This document shows, piece after piece, positions 11,587 to 24,130 of a stretch of DNA of 64,000 bases. A model generated the notes under the pieces. That model was given only the letters and a program-made list of their open reading frames with translations, did not search any database and had not been told where the DNA came from. This DNA comes from Manihot esculenta. Its lineage: Eukaryota; Streptophyta; Magnoliopsida; Malpighiales; Euphorbiaceae. A program made the position numbers and the translations under genes. The stretch is from contig NC_035176.2 of the NCBI RefSeq assembly GCF_001659605.2, positions 33,412,716 through 33,476,715 of the forward strand, given 5' to 3'. Within the stretch, counting starts at the first letter, position 1. Each line of letters starts with the position of its first letter.

Positions 11587-14318
11587 TTATCGTGAGAACA
11601 TTGTCATGCCTGCTTTAATGTCTTGCACAAGGAATCGAGTCCACTGCGAGCAGTACCTCGGCCCAGCATTTTCGCCCTCAAGGTTATCCTGCAAATAAAA
11701 GATCCACTTAAAGCCAGTTAATTAAGTCCTTGACAAATGAAATAATTTTAAAGTCCAGCATCTTTTATGAATACCTCAATTGCACAAGAGATGCAATGCT
11801 TTAAAAGTGTACAATCTTCCCTCAACACACAAACAATACATTCTCTTATTACAGCAATATTATCATCTGTTAGCTATCCCAGATAGTCTGCTGTTATAAG
11901 GCTTACACTAAAGAATATCACGTAACTAAAGCTTTAACAATGTCAAATGACACAAACGAAATGCATTCAAGGAAGCTGGAAACAGCAGAAAACATATTTA
12001 CCTCCACCCTTTTCCACAATAAAGACGTATTTTTCCGATGGCAGAAACTACATAATCAACTCTTTTGGTTTATTAGGAAAGGAAAAGAAACTGAATTTGT
12101 GCTTCCTTTTCTTTAGTTTAGGATATGCGTCTTATCAGTCAAAATGCTATGAGACCTAAAGAAAATGAAGACTAAAAATGGAAAATAAATAAATCAAGCA
12201 CCAGATGCTAATAATCATTGCAAAGATGACAACAGTATATCATCAGAATGCTTAATATTAAGTTTGAATTGCATGTCCGATCAACTAACGCATTTTTAGA
12301 AGAAAACAAGGCACCAACCAGTGATGATGGATCACCAAATGATAAGCCTACTTCCCAGAGTTTGGTTAAATGGCAGGGCCAGCCTATTGATGATGATAAA
12401 TGGCTGGATGATGATTTAAAGGGCCAATTTCCATGTTTCAGCTTTAAGGACAAGGTTGTTTTTAAAGAGGGTGGCAACTATAACACGAAGGAAGGGCCAA
12501 AGGCACATAGATTGTTTACTCTAGAACATAAAAGCAGAATCAAAAAGATTAGGAGAGGATGTAGCGTTAGTTATGCCAAAGCATGACTTGTGTATGAGTA
12601 CTAGAAAAGCTATAAACAGGATCAAGGAGGGAAAAGAGGGTATCAAGTGTTTTCCTTGAGTAATTGGGAGCTGGAAATTATTCTTGCTTGGGGAGACTTA
12701 TCTCCTATACTTGATAGTTGTATTACAATTTTCACAATTCAATCAAATTATCCCTCCTCCATTCCCTATTTAGCTATTTATGTCACTGTTATTTTGCTTA
12801 GTTAAATTCCCTTCTCTATCAAAAAGATGCAACTATTGCCAAGTTTTGTTATGAGCTTATGTCTGAATTTTGGTAATAATCTTAAACCAATCAACTATTG
12901 TTAAATATGAAGGTCAATAGACATGAAATGCTGAGGGAGGCACACTAAGGGCCACGTAAAACACAGTGATAAATTTATCAAGTGTCACATCAATAGAAAT
13001 AACTTGGAAATATGCTACTGCAGGTTAAATAGGTTTTATATCACTTAAATTGATGTTGAGGGAGTTTAAAGGGAGAAAATAAAGTTTAGGCAACTTACTA
13101 TTACATACCCCTAAATTAAGGTACCATGTCTGTGCAATTTACCCCATCCACATAGTTTTACTAATTCCTACATTTTTAAAATTTTTTCTTGATTCTGCCA
13201 GATTTAAAAAAAAATGAATGACACAAGTTATGTTTTCCACAATAATAGAGACAAGTCAATAGAGTTTCCAATCAAACTATAAGCCAATTATGAGTTTATA
13301 AATGAAAATCCAAAAATTTTAAATTTGTGAAAAAATTCATTTATGCCCAATTTGAGGAAAGATAAGTCAGCTAATTCTCCATCCTTCGTCATTTTTAAAC
13401 ACCTAAATAAAAGTAACTTGATTTAATATCTCTAAACTGAAAGAAAAGTTCATGATATCTGAGGCATAATGTCTAATAAGTGGATTCACAATAACTAAGA
13501 AATAAAAGAGAAGATGCTGACATATTTACAAAAAAGTGAAGCCATGGAATTTAAGAAAAAGAGAAATAAAAAAATGAAATGAAAAAAAAAAATCTCAAAC
13601 AACAAATTGTTATAACTTAAAATAGAAGGCAAGTTCTCAATCAATGTGCAATGCTACAAACTACAGCAGAATCACAGCAAAGATGGAAAGTTAGAAAGAC
13701 TAACAGGCAATATCAACCCTCTACATGCTAGTTCAGCAAATGCTAAAAATGCTTGGAGAACTTAAAAATCTTCAAACAAGGGGGCAGGCTCAAATTTTCT
13801 AAGATCATTACTATTTGCAATACTAGAAGTCTAGAATCAACGAAGGAAATATCAAATGGAGTTCGTGCGAGAATAGACAGCAAGATATATCACATTTTTC
13901 ACCTCAGACCATCCTGTATTTTCCTGCATCCTGAAGTTGTCATAGTACTTCTACAAGAGAGGCTACAAAAACCCTAATCAAGCAATACATATGATGAATA
14001 TCGATTACTCTTGAGTATTGTTGAAATGATTAAACACAAACAATCCCTATTTCATGGTTCTAGTACGGTAGACGAATAATTGATCGTACAATAATTACCC
14101 CCAATTCACTCGAGTAACTATGCTCTCCAAGCAGTCTCCACTGGTTATCGCTCCTAACACTTGCCATCTAAAACACCAATAGAAGAATCAATCGATCATA
14201 CAATGATTGATCTCACATCATAAGAAAGCAATTTGTGAAATAAAAATATAGATAGAAGAAATGAATTTACAATTGATCGAACTTTCGTGGACGGAGGCGG
14301 CGTCGGAGATGCGGACAT
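11587..14318 (-). CDS. Unrecognised minus-strand gene, first and last exons visible
   Basis: I do not recognise the product. Last exon: 11587-11688 (33 codons, ending IKAGMTMFSR then TAA). Penultimate exon: 11775-11866 (a split codon then 30 codons, containing VIRECIVCVLRED). Both have proper GT-AG borders and agree in phase across an 86-base intron, which argues that they are real. A plausible first exon is 14271-14318 (MSASPTPPPSTKVRSI), followed by 14099-14167 (containing DNQWRLLGEHS), also in phase. The middle exon or exons needed to link phase 0 to phase 1 were not found. The cysteine-rich penultimate exon could suggest a small metal-binding or disulfide protein, but this is only a guess. 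The first-exon part may belong to a separate short gene. Confidence 0.35.
12248..12586 (+). mobile_element. Decayed Ty3/gypsy chromodomain fragment
   Basis: The plus-strand frame encodes a block like the C-terminal chromodomain of a chromovirus integrase: LVKWQGQPIDDDKW, then QFPCFSFKDKVVFKEGG, a variant of the LVKWKGLP...QFP...DKV..EGG pattern. No reverse transcriptase or integrase core is nearby, and no LTR pair could be recognised. It looks like an old remnant lying within or between the exons of the minus-strand gene. Confidence 0.6.
12600..14090. other. AT-rich non-coding sequence
   Basis: No convincing coding exon or recognisable repeat on either strand. It probably holds the long intron or introns of the unrecognised minus-strand gene and possible leftovers of the chromovirus fragment upstream. 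Confidence 0.4.
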
Positions 14319-15031
14319 TGGGAACAATGTCGTGGAGGAGGAACGTGACTGGAAAGGGAAACAAAGGGGAGATGTGATGATTGAATACAGGTGATCGGAG
14401 AAGAAAAGAGAGTGTTACTACAAGCTAGGGTTCGGCGTGGCAATTTAAAAAAGAAAAAGGAAAAATGAAGCTTCTAGTGTAGTGCCATGCCCGAAAATAA
14501 GGTAGATTCCGCCAACTGGATCTCTAGCCGATATGGAGCTCTTAACCTTAAACTTCGGTGATCCAAACTTAATTTTTGTTGTTGCGATAGACTACTATAA
14601 TTTTTCAAAAAAAAAATTTTGAAATTCATAACTTTAAAAGTGTCACGAAAATTATAAACTGATTACAAAATTTAATATGAAAATTCTATCATATAAATAT
14701 TATTTTTACAGTTTAATTATTTTATTTTAAATATTTTCATAATTTTACATATTAAATTTTTATTTTTATTATAAATAATCTTTTTTATTAGAAAACACTT
14801 TTATTTTAAAAAATTTCAGTAAAATTTTTAGTTTTTTATCCAATCTTTTCTCTTATTTCATTTTAATCAATATCTATATTGATTGAAACTCCGACGGTTT
14901 AAATAGTCCTTTATCACTAATAGGGAAGAAAGCGAAAGAAAGAAAGGAGATCCAATTTTTTCTGCTGAGTCTCCAGGAGTGGAGTAGAAATAAAACTGGC
15001 AACGGCGGAGTTGGAATAGGTGTGGTGGCGA
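14319..15031. other. Intergenic sequence, candidate 5' flank on both sides
   Basis: The left 150 bases are GC-richer and look like a 5' leader for the minus-strand gene. The middle is extremely AT-rich. From about 14,930 a purine-rich stretch (GAAAGAAAGAAAGGAG) resembles a 5' leader reading rightwards toward the ATG at 15,032. Confidence 0.35.
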
Positions 15032-15065
15032 ATGGCGATGGTGGTAGTTATCTCCCCACGCTCTT
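15032..15065 (+). pseudogene. Possible short ORF cut by element D
   Basis: An ATG at 15,032 opens MAMVVVISPRS and runs straight into the nested element. If the element is ignored, the frame continues on the far side from 48,415 for about 20 codons and then stops. The leader-like sequence before it supports a start. The coding evidence is weak, because 31 codons can occur by chance and no family is recognised. Confidence 0.2.
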
Positions 15066-15735
15066 TGTCACGGAGTAAGTGATTCAACACCAGAATGGCA
15101 CTACAACCTGCCGCCTTAGTTCAACTGGAACCAAGTTCAGCCTTTCCGTGAAATGCACAGCGAAAGTTAAACTGGGGAGAGGGTTGAAGGATTCAAAGAA
15201 AAACATAGAATGATGGAAGCAAGAAGAAGAGACTTGTGTAATACAAGAAAAATGATTTAAAGAGTATCTAAAGTTCTCTCTCTAGAGTTGTCTCTGTTGT
15301 CTCTACAATTGAATAAAATGAGTATTTATAGAGTCTGTACAAAAGAGTACTTAGGGCCACGCTATTTGACAAGTTCTACAAGTTGTGGCTCTCGAAGCTA
15401 TTTTTGTGTGCCCGTCCATCATTTAGCACTTAGACTTCTCTAGCAGCTTTTAGAAACTCGTGTTGTCTAATGTCTAGTCAGTCAATCCGAGCATTAACTT
15501 TCGCCCTGGCAGAGCTTCTAAGTATTAAAGCCTTGTCCCAACAGGCATTTAAGTCTTGTCCCAACAAGCCTGGCGAGTATCTGGACTCTTCTTTTAGTCC
15601 AGACTAGTCCTGCTGGCCATCCAAACTCCTTGAACCATACAAGCTTGCCGAGTATTCAACTGTTTTATTACCTTGCCAACCTTGCAAGCTTCTAGGTTCT
15701 TTGCGTCATTGATTTTGCAGTTGTCGAAACCTATC
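15066..15735 (-). repeat. Element D 3' LTR, terminal part
   Basis: This aligns by eye with the 5' LTR of D at 47,666 onward: both read CACGGAGTAAGTGATTCAAC near the end, then share the TTAGTTCAACT, AAACTGGGGAGAG and AATCCGAGCATTAA blocks in order. It breaks off at the AAACCTATC duplication (15,727-15,735), where element E begins; the LTR resumes at 45,064. Confidence 0.8.
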
Positions 15736-16370
15736 AAAAATAATTTTTTTAATTATCAACAATTTTACAACTGCAAATAGTGGCAAAAGGATTAAATCCA
15801 CAGAAAATTGATATTTATCTATTTTCTTATCAAGACCAAACAAACAAACTAAAAGTAAATAAACTTAAAGTAAAATAAAAGGGAGTTTTGAGATTAATTC
15901 AATTAAACTAATAATGAAAGCAATAAAGTAAAGTGAATAATTAAAGTAAAGAAATTCAAATATAAGAAAAGCTCTAGTTGAAGAATTGGATCCACTTTAG
16001 TTGTTGAGATTGATTATTGACTCTTAGGTTCCTTTATTTGATTCAATAAATTAGTTATGGGGTGGAAGACGTTTCTCACCACCATATCTCTCCTTAAGCA
16101 TAAATCAATATCTCTCCTTAAGCATAAATCAATTAGGAAACGTCCTCTAATTAATTCATAGTCAACAAATTGACAATGAATGTCCTTGGACCTTTGGCAT
16201 CTAACAACTGTCAATTGCATTAAGAGATAGAGAGACCTAATTCTAGCTACCCAAACATATGGTGATATCGCCTAGATCATGCAATTTTCTTAATTTTTAC
16301 ACCAAATGTTCTTGTATTTGAATAATCCAAGCAATTACGGACTCAAAACTATCCAAACTAACAAATTATT

Positions 16371-16496
16371 TGTAATACCCGGCTAGACTCCGGTATCGGA
16401 ATTCCTACCGTCCGGTTGAATCTCGGATGTCGGAAGCCTCTAGAAGGGGAAACATCATGTTTTCATAAAATGTTTTAATGAGTTTTATGTTGTAAG
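16371..16496 (+). repeat. Element B 5' LTR, first 126 bp
   Basis: It matches the first 126 bases of B's 3' LTR (34,343 onward) with about five substitutions. It ends in GTAAG (16,492-16,496), which is repeated at 26,373-26,377 on the far side of element A. Confidence 0.9.
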
Positions 16497-18800
16497 TGTA
16501 ATACCCGGCTAGACTCCGGTATCGGAATTCCTACCGTCCGGTGGAATCTCGGATGTCGGAGACCTCTAGAAGGGTAAAACCATGTTTTCATGAGATGTTT
16601 TAATGTTTTTGATGATTTTGAATGAAAAGGAAATGAGTTTTTGAATAAAAACAACCTTGGAGGAAAGCTCAGGTTTGGCCGCCGAAACTGGAAGTTCGGC
16701 CGCCGAACATGCATGCGTTTCGGGTGAGCCTTAGGCCCCCGAAGGCATAAGTGAGGGAAGTCCAGGTTCGGCCGCTGAACCTCAAGTTCGGCCGCCGAAC
16801 ATGGCATGCATGCGGAGGCACATTCGGCCCCCGAACGTGGCCTAGCCAGCCACTATAAAAGGGTCTCTTAGCCGAAAACGGGCGAGTTTTCCCCATTTTC
16901 GGCCAAGGTGAGCTCTCCGCCGCCCCTCACCGATCTTTGATGCTTTTCCTCTAGATCCTTCAAGTTTTTCACTTGTTTTAACTTTGTTTTGAAGATTTGA
17001 GCTTTTCAGCAAAGTTTTGGAGCTTTGAGGTTCAAGAACTCAAATCTCTCCCAACCCCAAGTTTGGTCGCCTCTACTCTCGATCTTCAAGAGGTAAGAGT
17101 CGATCTCTAGCTTATATTATGTTTTAAGCAAGTTTATTGAAGTTCATGGGGGTAGAATGCATGTTTAGGTTTTAGTTATGTTTATAGGTATAAATGTATG
17201 TTCATGAACAATGTGGCTTGCAAATGCTTGTGTATGTGTGTTGTAGTTGGGGTTTAAGTTAGTTTGAGACCCCTAGGAGCTTGTGTGCATGTTTTGGTTG
17301 AGCTAAATGCATGATGGTATGAGTTTGAGGCTTTTGTGCATGTTTGAACCAAGTTTCTGCCCTTTTGGGAGAAACAAGGTTCGGCAGCCGAAGGGACTTT
17401 CGGCCGCCGAACCCTCTTGTGGAGGCAGCCTTCGGCTGCCGAAGCTTGCCCCCGAAAGGAGACTTTCGTCTCTGTCTGGGAGTTTCGGCCGCCGAAAGTG
17501 CCGCCGAACATGCATGAGTTTCGCCTCTGTCTGGGAGTTTCGGCCGCCGAAGGTGCCGCCGAACCTGCCTGACTTTCGGCTCTAGAGGGACTTTCGGCCG
17601 CCGAACCTGCCGCCGAAAGTGCCCTGTCCAGCCTTCTTTTGCATGTTTTTGCATGGATGTTTTAAGATGTTTTAGGGGAGTTTTTGGGGGATGTTTTAGA
17701 GTTATGTTCTAGTATGTTGGTCCCTCATTTGAGTCCACCTGTGTAGGGTTGGACCCGAGGAACCGAGGACCTCAGCAGTGAGTCAACTGCTTCAGTCAGT
17801 GTCAGAGCTAGCCAGAGGTGAGTGGAATAACTCTTATGCTTTTAAATAAATCAGCTTTGGGCATGTTCATGCATCACGGATGCCATGTGATATTCTAGGA
17901 TGCTTGCATTAGAAGTCACGAATATGTTGCATTGCATAATATGTTGTTGATGTGGATGAATGTTGAATGATCCATTAGCCCTCATATGTTATGACATGAT
18001 GATATGATATGGAAGTCCAGGTGTGGCCTGCACTACGCCCCTGGCACTATGTAAGAGAAAGACCGGATGTGGCCTGCACTACACCCCCGGCATCATGGAC
18101 TATGTATGCTATGTTATGTTATGTATAAGAGAAAGACCAGGTGTGGCCTGCACTACGCCCCTGGCATGATTGGATTATGTAGAGGGCTAAATGGTGACAA
18201 GTTCATCCTTGATATGATTAGTTGTGATGTGATGCATTTCATGTTATCATATGTTTTAAATGCTTTACTATTCTGCTCACTGGGCTCTAGTAGCTCACCC
18301 CTCTCCCAAATTCCCCAGGTTTGCAGGTGCGGGTTAGACAGAGAAGTCAAGAAGAGTAATGAAGTCTTATGTATGTAATAGTTAGAAAGTGGACATGACA
18401 GATTGTATAATGATGTATAGATATGTAATGTAACGATATCGAGGTTAGAAGTGTGCTTGACCATAGTTTAATGTAATCCCTTTTGAAACATGATCTTAAT
18501 GTTATTGATGTCCATGTTTAGCCAACTAAACTCTTGTTATGCCACCTATTGGGGGCTTTGATGAGATCCCACAGAGGGGTCAAGTTTATGATTATGTATA
18601 TGTTCAGTGCATGCACAGGTTGAGTTTGGTGATTGATAGAATGTATGAAAGAAAAGTTTTAAATTTTTATGTATAATTGTTGATCATGTATGGGATTAAA
18701 CAGGTTTACAGGTTGCATGTCAGGCTTGCTACGGGTCCCGGCGGCCTTAAGTCGATCTGGATCCTAGCGCCGGTAGCGGTCCGATTTTTGGGTCGTTACA
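16497..18800 (+). repeat. Element A 5' LTR (2.3 kb)
   Basis: It starts TGTAATACCCGG and ends CGTTACA. A TATA box (TATAAAA) lies at 16,854-16,860. Two clusters of the palindrome-like motif TTCGGCCGCCGAA occur near 16,677-16,840 and 17,385-17,620. Three imperfect copies of a GTGGCCTGCACTACGCCC minisatellite occur at about 18,017-18,175. The open frames seen on the minus strand here follow the repeated GC-rich motif and are not genes. Confidence 0.93.
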
Positions 18801-18803
18801 GAA

Positions 18804-18815
18804 TGGTATCAGAGC
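18804..18815 (+). other. Primer binding site of element A
   Basis: TGGTATCAGAGC, complementary to the 3' end of plant initiator methionine tRNA, lies three bases after the 5' LTR. It is the start point for minus-strand DNA synthesis. Confidence 0.9.
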
Positions 18816-19050
18816 CCTAGGTTCATATGGTCGGACCTAGAGTGTCGGGCTCATAGATGTTATAGAAGGTCAAGCACAGTAGGAAAGGTCATGTCCACTA
18901 GGATAGGATGTGGAGTCCTGTCTTACATGATGATGTGAAATGCTATGATATGAATGATATGCTATGATGTGTGATGCGGGTTCATGTGTGCCCACATGAA
19001 CCATATGATGTTAATGTTTATGTGATGTGTACTGTTTTTCAGAAAACAGA

Positions 19051-22000
19051 ATGAGAGGAACTCGTCGATCAGCAAGATTGACTGGAGTACCACCCGAGGA
19101 TGAGGGCACGAGCGCCCGTCCTCCAACATTGCCTAGGACAATGTCTAGTAGGTCTAACAGAGAAAGAGTAGTAAGAGACCCTAGAAGGTCTTTGGATCTG
19201 GGTAGAAGTAGATCAGTCAGAGGAACAGTTCAGGGAGGAGCGTCAGAAAACATGGGGGATGATATGGATGTAGAGCAGAGGAGGGATGGCAGTCTGGGAG
19301 TCAGTATGTCAGAAGAAGGAATGGGAGAATCCCAAGGAGGCACTCAGACCTCGGGACTTGTTCAGCCACCTTACTACCCACCCTTCTCACAAAACCCTGG
19401 GTATTCGATGGGAGGCACATCGGACTACCACAGCTTTAGCCCTTATCCCACACAGATGCCATACCCACCCTACTACCCACCATATTCACAGTACCCAATG
19501 TATCCACCTCCACCTTACTATCCAAATCCAGCAAACCCTACCCCAGGGGATGCTGCACCTCCTCCTCCTCCAGCAGAACCAGCAGCCCCAGTTACCCAAC
19601 CTCCTAGACCTAGCTCAGCCAGTGGGAGCAAGGTCAAGATGACCGACTACATGAAGTTGGGTGCTCCCCAGTATGAAAAAGGGGATGACCCGTTTGTGTA
19701 TTTGGAGAGGGTCAAGGTGATCACAGATGAGATTGGGGCTGATGATAGTAGAGCCATTCAGATGGCTGGGTTTACACTTAAGTGCAAGAAGGCACGAGAG
19801 TGGTTCAAAAATTATGTGAACCCGAAAGTGGATAGCATGTCTTGGGAGGAGTTTGCAAACGAGTTTGCAGGATGGACTTTCCCAGATAGTTCAAGGGAGC
19901 TGAAGATGATAGAGTTTGAGCAGTTGAGGCAGACTGATGAGATGGGCGTAGAGGAGTTCACGGACAGATTTTTGGAGCTGTTGCCTTTTGCAGGGCAAAG
20001 CCTTGACTCAGACCAGAAAAGGTCAAGGAGGTATATCATGAAACTCCACTCCAGATATTCCTCCTTGATCCAGTCAGCAGATAGGGAGAGCTTCCATGCC
20101 ATAGTGGATATGGCTCGGAAAATGGAGGCCAGTGCCATCGTTCAAGGGTCAGTTAAACAGTCAGTGGCACAACCTTCTGGTTTTAAGACCCCAGGCTCTT
20201 CTTCAATGAGTGTAGCAACCTCAGGTAGCAAGAAGTGGGACAGAGGTCCCAGGAAGTCTAAGAAGAACAAGTTCTGGAACAAGGTTAAGTCCAGTCTGGG
20301 ACTAGGGAGTGGCTCAAGCTCTGGTGCGGATAATGCAGTTTGTGCAAGGTGTGGTAAGCCACACAGAGGAGTATGTCGGTTTGGGACGACGGCCTGTTAC
20401 AGATGTGGTCAGGAGGGGCATATGTCTTGAGATTGTCCAAGAGCAGCCCCGATGGCACAGTCCCAGCAGACAGCTTCAGGTAGTGTAGCGCAGCCAGCAG
20501 CTCCAGCCATGACTCAGGCCAGTGGCAGAGGCAGAGGGAGAGGGGCAGCCTTTTCTTCAGCGGGTTTCAGAGGTGAAGGTCCATCAACTCCAGCACGGAT
20601 CTTCACGATGACTCAACAGGAGGCAGATGCATCTAACACCGTGGTGGCAGGTAACTTAGTCATTGGTTGTTCAGATGTGTATGCCTTGATGGACCTTGGT
20701 GCATCTCATTCTTTTGTTACACCGAGAGCTGTCCAGAGGTTAGGGTTGATGATCTCTGAGTTAGAGTGTCCTCTCTGGGTCAGTGGACCCAAGTGTGATC
20801 CATCAGTGGCAGAGTCAGTCTGCCAGTGTAGTCCTGTGTTTGTTGAGGGAAAATGCTTGTCCGCCGACCTTGTGGTTCTAGACTTGACAGATTTTGACGT
20901 CATTCTAGGGATGGACTGGTTATCTACCCATGGTGCTACCTTGGACTGCAGGGACAAGGTAGTCAGGTTTAGAGGTTAGGATGGGTCAGAGGTTGTCTTC
21001 AGAGGAGACAGGAGGGGTACACCTAGAGGTCTGATATCAGCTCTTCAGGCTCGTAGGTTGCTTAGGAGGGGATGTCAGGGGTATTTGGCTCATGTGAGAG
21101 AGCTTAGCAGTCAGGTTAGAGAGCCCGCCTCGGTGCCAGTGGTCAGAGAGTTTCTAGACGTCTTCCCAGACGAGTTGCCAGGTTTACCACCTGCTAGGGA
21201 GATAGAGTTCGAGATAGAATTGATGCCTGGAACCCGACCGATCTCTATCCCTCCCTACAGGATGGCTCCAGCCGAGTTGAAGGAGTTGAAAGAACAGTTG
21301 CAAGAGCTGGTAGACAAGAGCTTCATCCGACCGAGTACCTCACCCTGGGGTGCTCCAGTTTTATTTGTCAGAAAGAAGGATGGATCCCTTAGACTTTGTA
21401 TCGACTACAGACAGTTGAACAAAGTCACTACCAAGAATAAGTACCCTTTGCCAAGGATCGACGATCTATTCGACCAGCTAGCAGGAGCGGGTTGTTTCTC
21501 CAAAATAGATCTGAGATCTGGGTACCATCAGCTGAGGATCAGAGATGAGGATGTTCCAAAGACGGCTTTCAGGACCAGATATGGGCATTTTGAGTTCCTT
21601 GTAATGCCGTTCGGGTTAACTAAAGCCCCTGCAGCATTCATGGATCTCATGAACAGAGTGTTTAGTCAGTACCTGGATCACTTTGTTATTGTCTTCATAG
21701 ATGATATCTTGGTGTATTCCAGGAATGCAGAGGAGCATGCCCATCATCTGCGGTTGGTTTTGCAGACCTTGAGGGAACATGGCTTGTATGCCAAGTTCTC
21801 TAAGTGTGAGTTCTGGCTGAGGAGTATTTCGTTCTTGGGGCATGTAGTGTCAGAGAATGGGATAGAGGTGGACCCCAAGAAGACAGAAACTGTGGCTAAC
21901 TGGCCTAGACCCACTTCAGTGACGGAGATCAGGAGTTTCTTGGGTTTGGCAGGTTACTACAGGAGGTTCGTTTAGGACTTCTCGAAAATAGCAGCTCCTC

Positions 22001-24034
22001 TGACCAGACTAACCAGGAAGAATCAGAAGTTTCTGTGGACCGACCAGTGCGAAGAGAGTTTTGAAGAGCTTAAGAAGAGGTTAACTTCAGCACCAGTTTT
22101 AGCTCTGCCATCTAGTGATGAAGACTTTACAGTCTTTTGTGATGCGTCCCGTGTGGGACTGGGTTGTGTACTGATGCAGAATGAGAGGGTGATTGCTTAT
22201 GCTTCTAGGCAGCTAAAGAAGCATGAGTTGAATTACCCCACACATGACCTGGAGATGGCAGCAGTAATCTTTGCACTCAAGATGTGGAGGCACTACCTCT
22301 ATGGGGTAAAATGAGAGATCTTCACAGATCATAAAAGCCTGCAGTACATCCTGAGTCAAAGAGATTTGAACTTGAGACAGAGGAGATGGGTAGAGCTGCT
22401 GAGTGACTATGATTGCAAGATTCAGTATCATCCGGGTAAGGCGAATGTCGTGGCAGACGCCCTAAGCCGGAAGTCACTAGGCAGTCTATCCCACATCACG
22501 GCAGAGAGGAGACCAGTGGTGAAGGAGTTTTACAAGCTCATTGATGAAGGTCTACAATTAGAGTTGTCTGGTACCGGTGCTTTAGTGGCCCAGATGAGAG
22601 TGACACCTGTGTTTCTGGAGCAAGTGGCTCAGAAACAGCATGAGGATCCAGAGTTAGTGAAGATTGCCAGGACTGTTCAGTCAGGCAAGGACAGTGAGTT
22701 CAGATTTGACAGTAAGGGGATCCTCCGCTATGGGAGTCGATTGTGTGTACCAGATGACATAGGGCTAAAAGGAGACATTATGAGGGAGGCTCATAATGCA
22801 AGATACAACGTTCACCCCGGAGCCACCAAGATGTATCAAGATTTGAAGAAAGTTTATTGGTGGCCAGCGATGAAGAAAGAAGTGGCACAGTTCGTGTCAG
22901 CCTGCGAAGTGTGTCAGATGGTGAAGCTGGAACATCAGAAGCCGGCTGGAATGCTTAACCCGCTACCTATTCCAGAGTGGAAATGGGAGAATATAGCTAT
23001 GGACTTCGTAGTGGGGTTACCGGCGACGTCCAACAGATTGGACTCCATATGGGTGATTGTGGACAGACTCACCAAATCTGCTCACTTCATCCCTGTCAGG
23101 AGTGGCTACTCTGTGGACAAGTTGGCGCAGGTATATGTGGATGAGATCGTCAGGCTGCATGGGGTTCCGGTTTCGATAGTGTCGGATAGAGGGCCCCAGT
23201 TCACCTCCAGGTTTTGGCGGAGTCTGTAGAATGCCATGGGTACTAGATTGGATTTCAGTACTGCCTTCCACCCCCAGACGGACGGACAGTCCGAAAGGAC
23301 CATCCAGACTATTGAGGATATGCTTAGAATGTGTGTGCTGGACTTTGGCGGTTCTTGGAGGCAACATCTACCTTTGGTGGAGTTTGCCTACAATAACAGC
23401 CATCATGCTAGCATCGGGATGGCTCCATATGAAGCTTTATATGGGAGGAAGTGCAGGTCACCTGTTTGCTGGGAGGAAGTTGGAGAAAAGGCCTTGGCAG
23501 GGCCTGAGCTAGTAGAGATCACCAGCAGGGTGGTACCCATAATCAGAGAGAATCAAGACTGCTGCAAGCAGACAGAAAAGTTATGCAGACATCCGCAGAA
23601 GACAGGTAGAGTTTCAGGAGGGGGATCTGGTATTGCTCAAGGTGTCTCCAATGAAAGGAGTGGTTCGCTTTGGGAAGAAAGGTAAACTAGCCCCACGATA
23701 CATCGGACCCTTCGAAATCTTGCAGAAGATTGGGAATGTGTCGTACAAGCTAGATTTGCCTGCTTCAATGGCAAGAATCCATTCGGTTTTCCATGTTTCA
23801 ATGTTGAGGAAATTTGTGTCAGATTCGGGCAAGGTTCTTAGTGAGCCTGATGTGGAGATCCAAGAGGATCTCACCTATGTTGAGCAGCCAGTGCGGATCA
23901 TAGACACCCAGATCAGAAAGCTAAGAAACAAGGAAATCCCGATGGTGAAAGTCCTATGGAACCACCACAATATGGAAGAGTGCACTTGGGAGACACGGGA
24001 GTCCATGCTCCAACAATACCCGTATCTTTTCTAA
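19051..24034 (+). pseudogene. Element A gag-pol (inactivated)
   Basis: A single Ty3/gypsy frame encoding, in order: gag (starting MRGTRRSARL), a zinc-knuckle pair, aspartic protease (ALMDLGASHSF), reverse transcriptase ([10 protein letters not shown] intact), RNase H ([13 protein letters not shown]), integrase and a C-terminal chromodomain-like tail (VLWNHHNMEECTWE). It is broken by TGA at 20,428-20,430 in the zinc knuckle, TAG at 20,977-20,979, TAG at 21,973-21,975, TGA at 22,312-22,314 and TAG at 23,227-23,229. A 2-base loss near 23,549, relative to element B, shifts the frame in late integrase. Four of the five stops are what C-to-T change in CAG or CGA codons would give. The ATG at 19,051 is preferred over 19,027 because B and C begin at the same residue. 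Confidence 0.92.
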
Positions 24035-24130
24035 GGTTAGTTTCTTATATGTTTCATGTGTTTTTATGTGTATGATATGTGTATGCCATGCTATGTGTTA
24101 GTTGAGGAACATTCGGGGACGAATGTTCTT

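Noticed and set aside
12208..12477. 89-codon minus-strand frame
   Set aside because: It is the complement of the chromodomain remnant on the plus strand and has no own support.
16475..17654. Minus-strand frames of 70-131 codons in the LTRs (also at 24,098-25,248, 26,336-27,471, 34,516-34,946, 35,925-36,308 and 42,700-43,243)
   Set aside because: They follow the repeated GC-rich palindrome motif, occur on both strands at once and recur in every LTR copy, so they are composition artefacts.
18804..18815. tRNA gene at the TGGTATCAGAGC sites
   Set aside because: Only the 12-base primer complement is present next to LTRs; no cloverleaf surrounds it.
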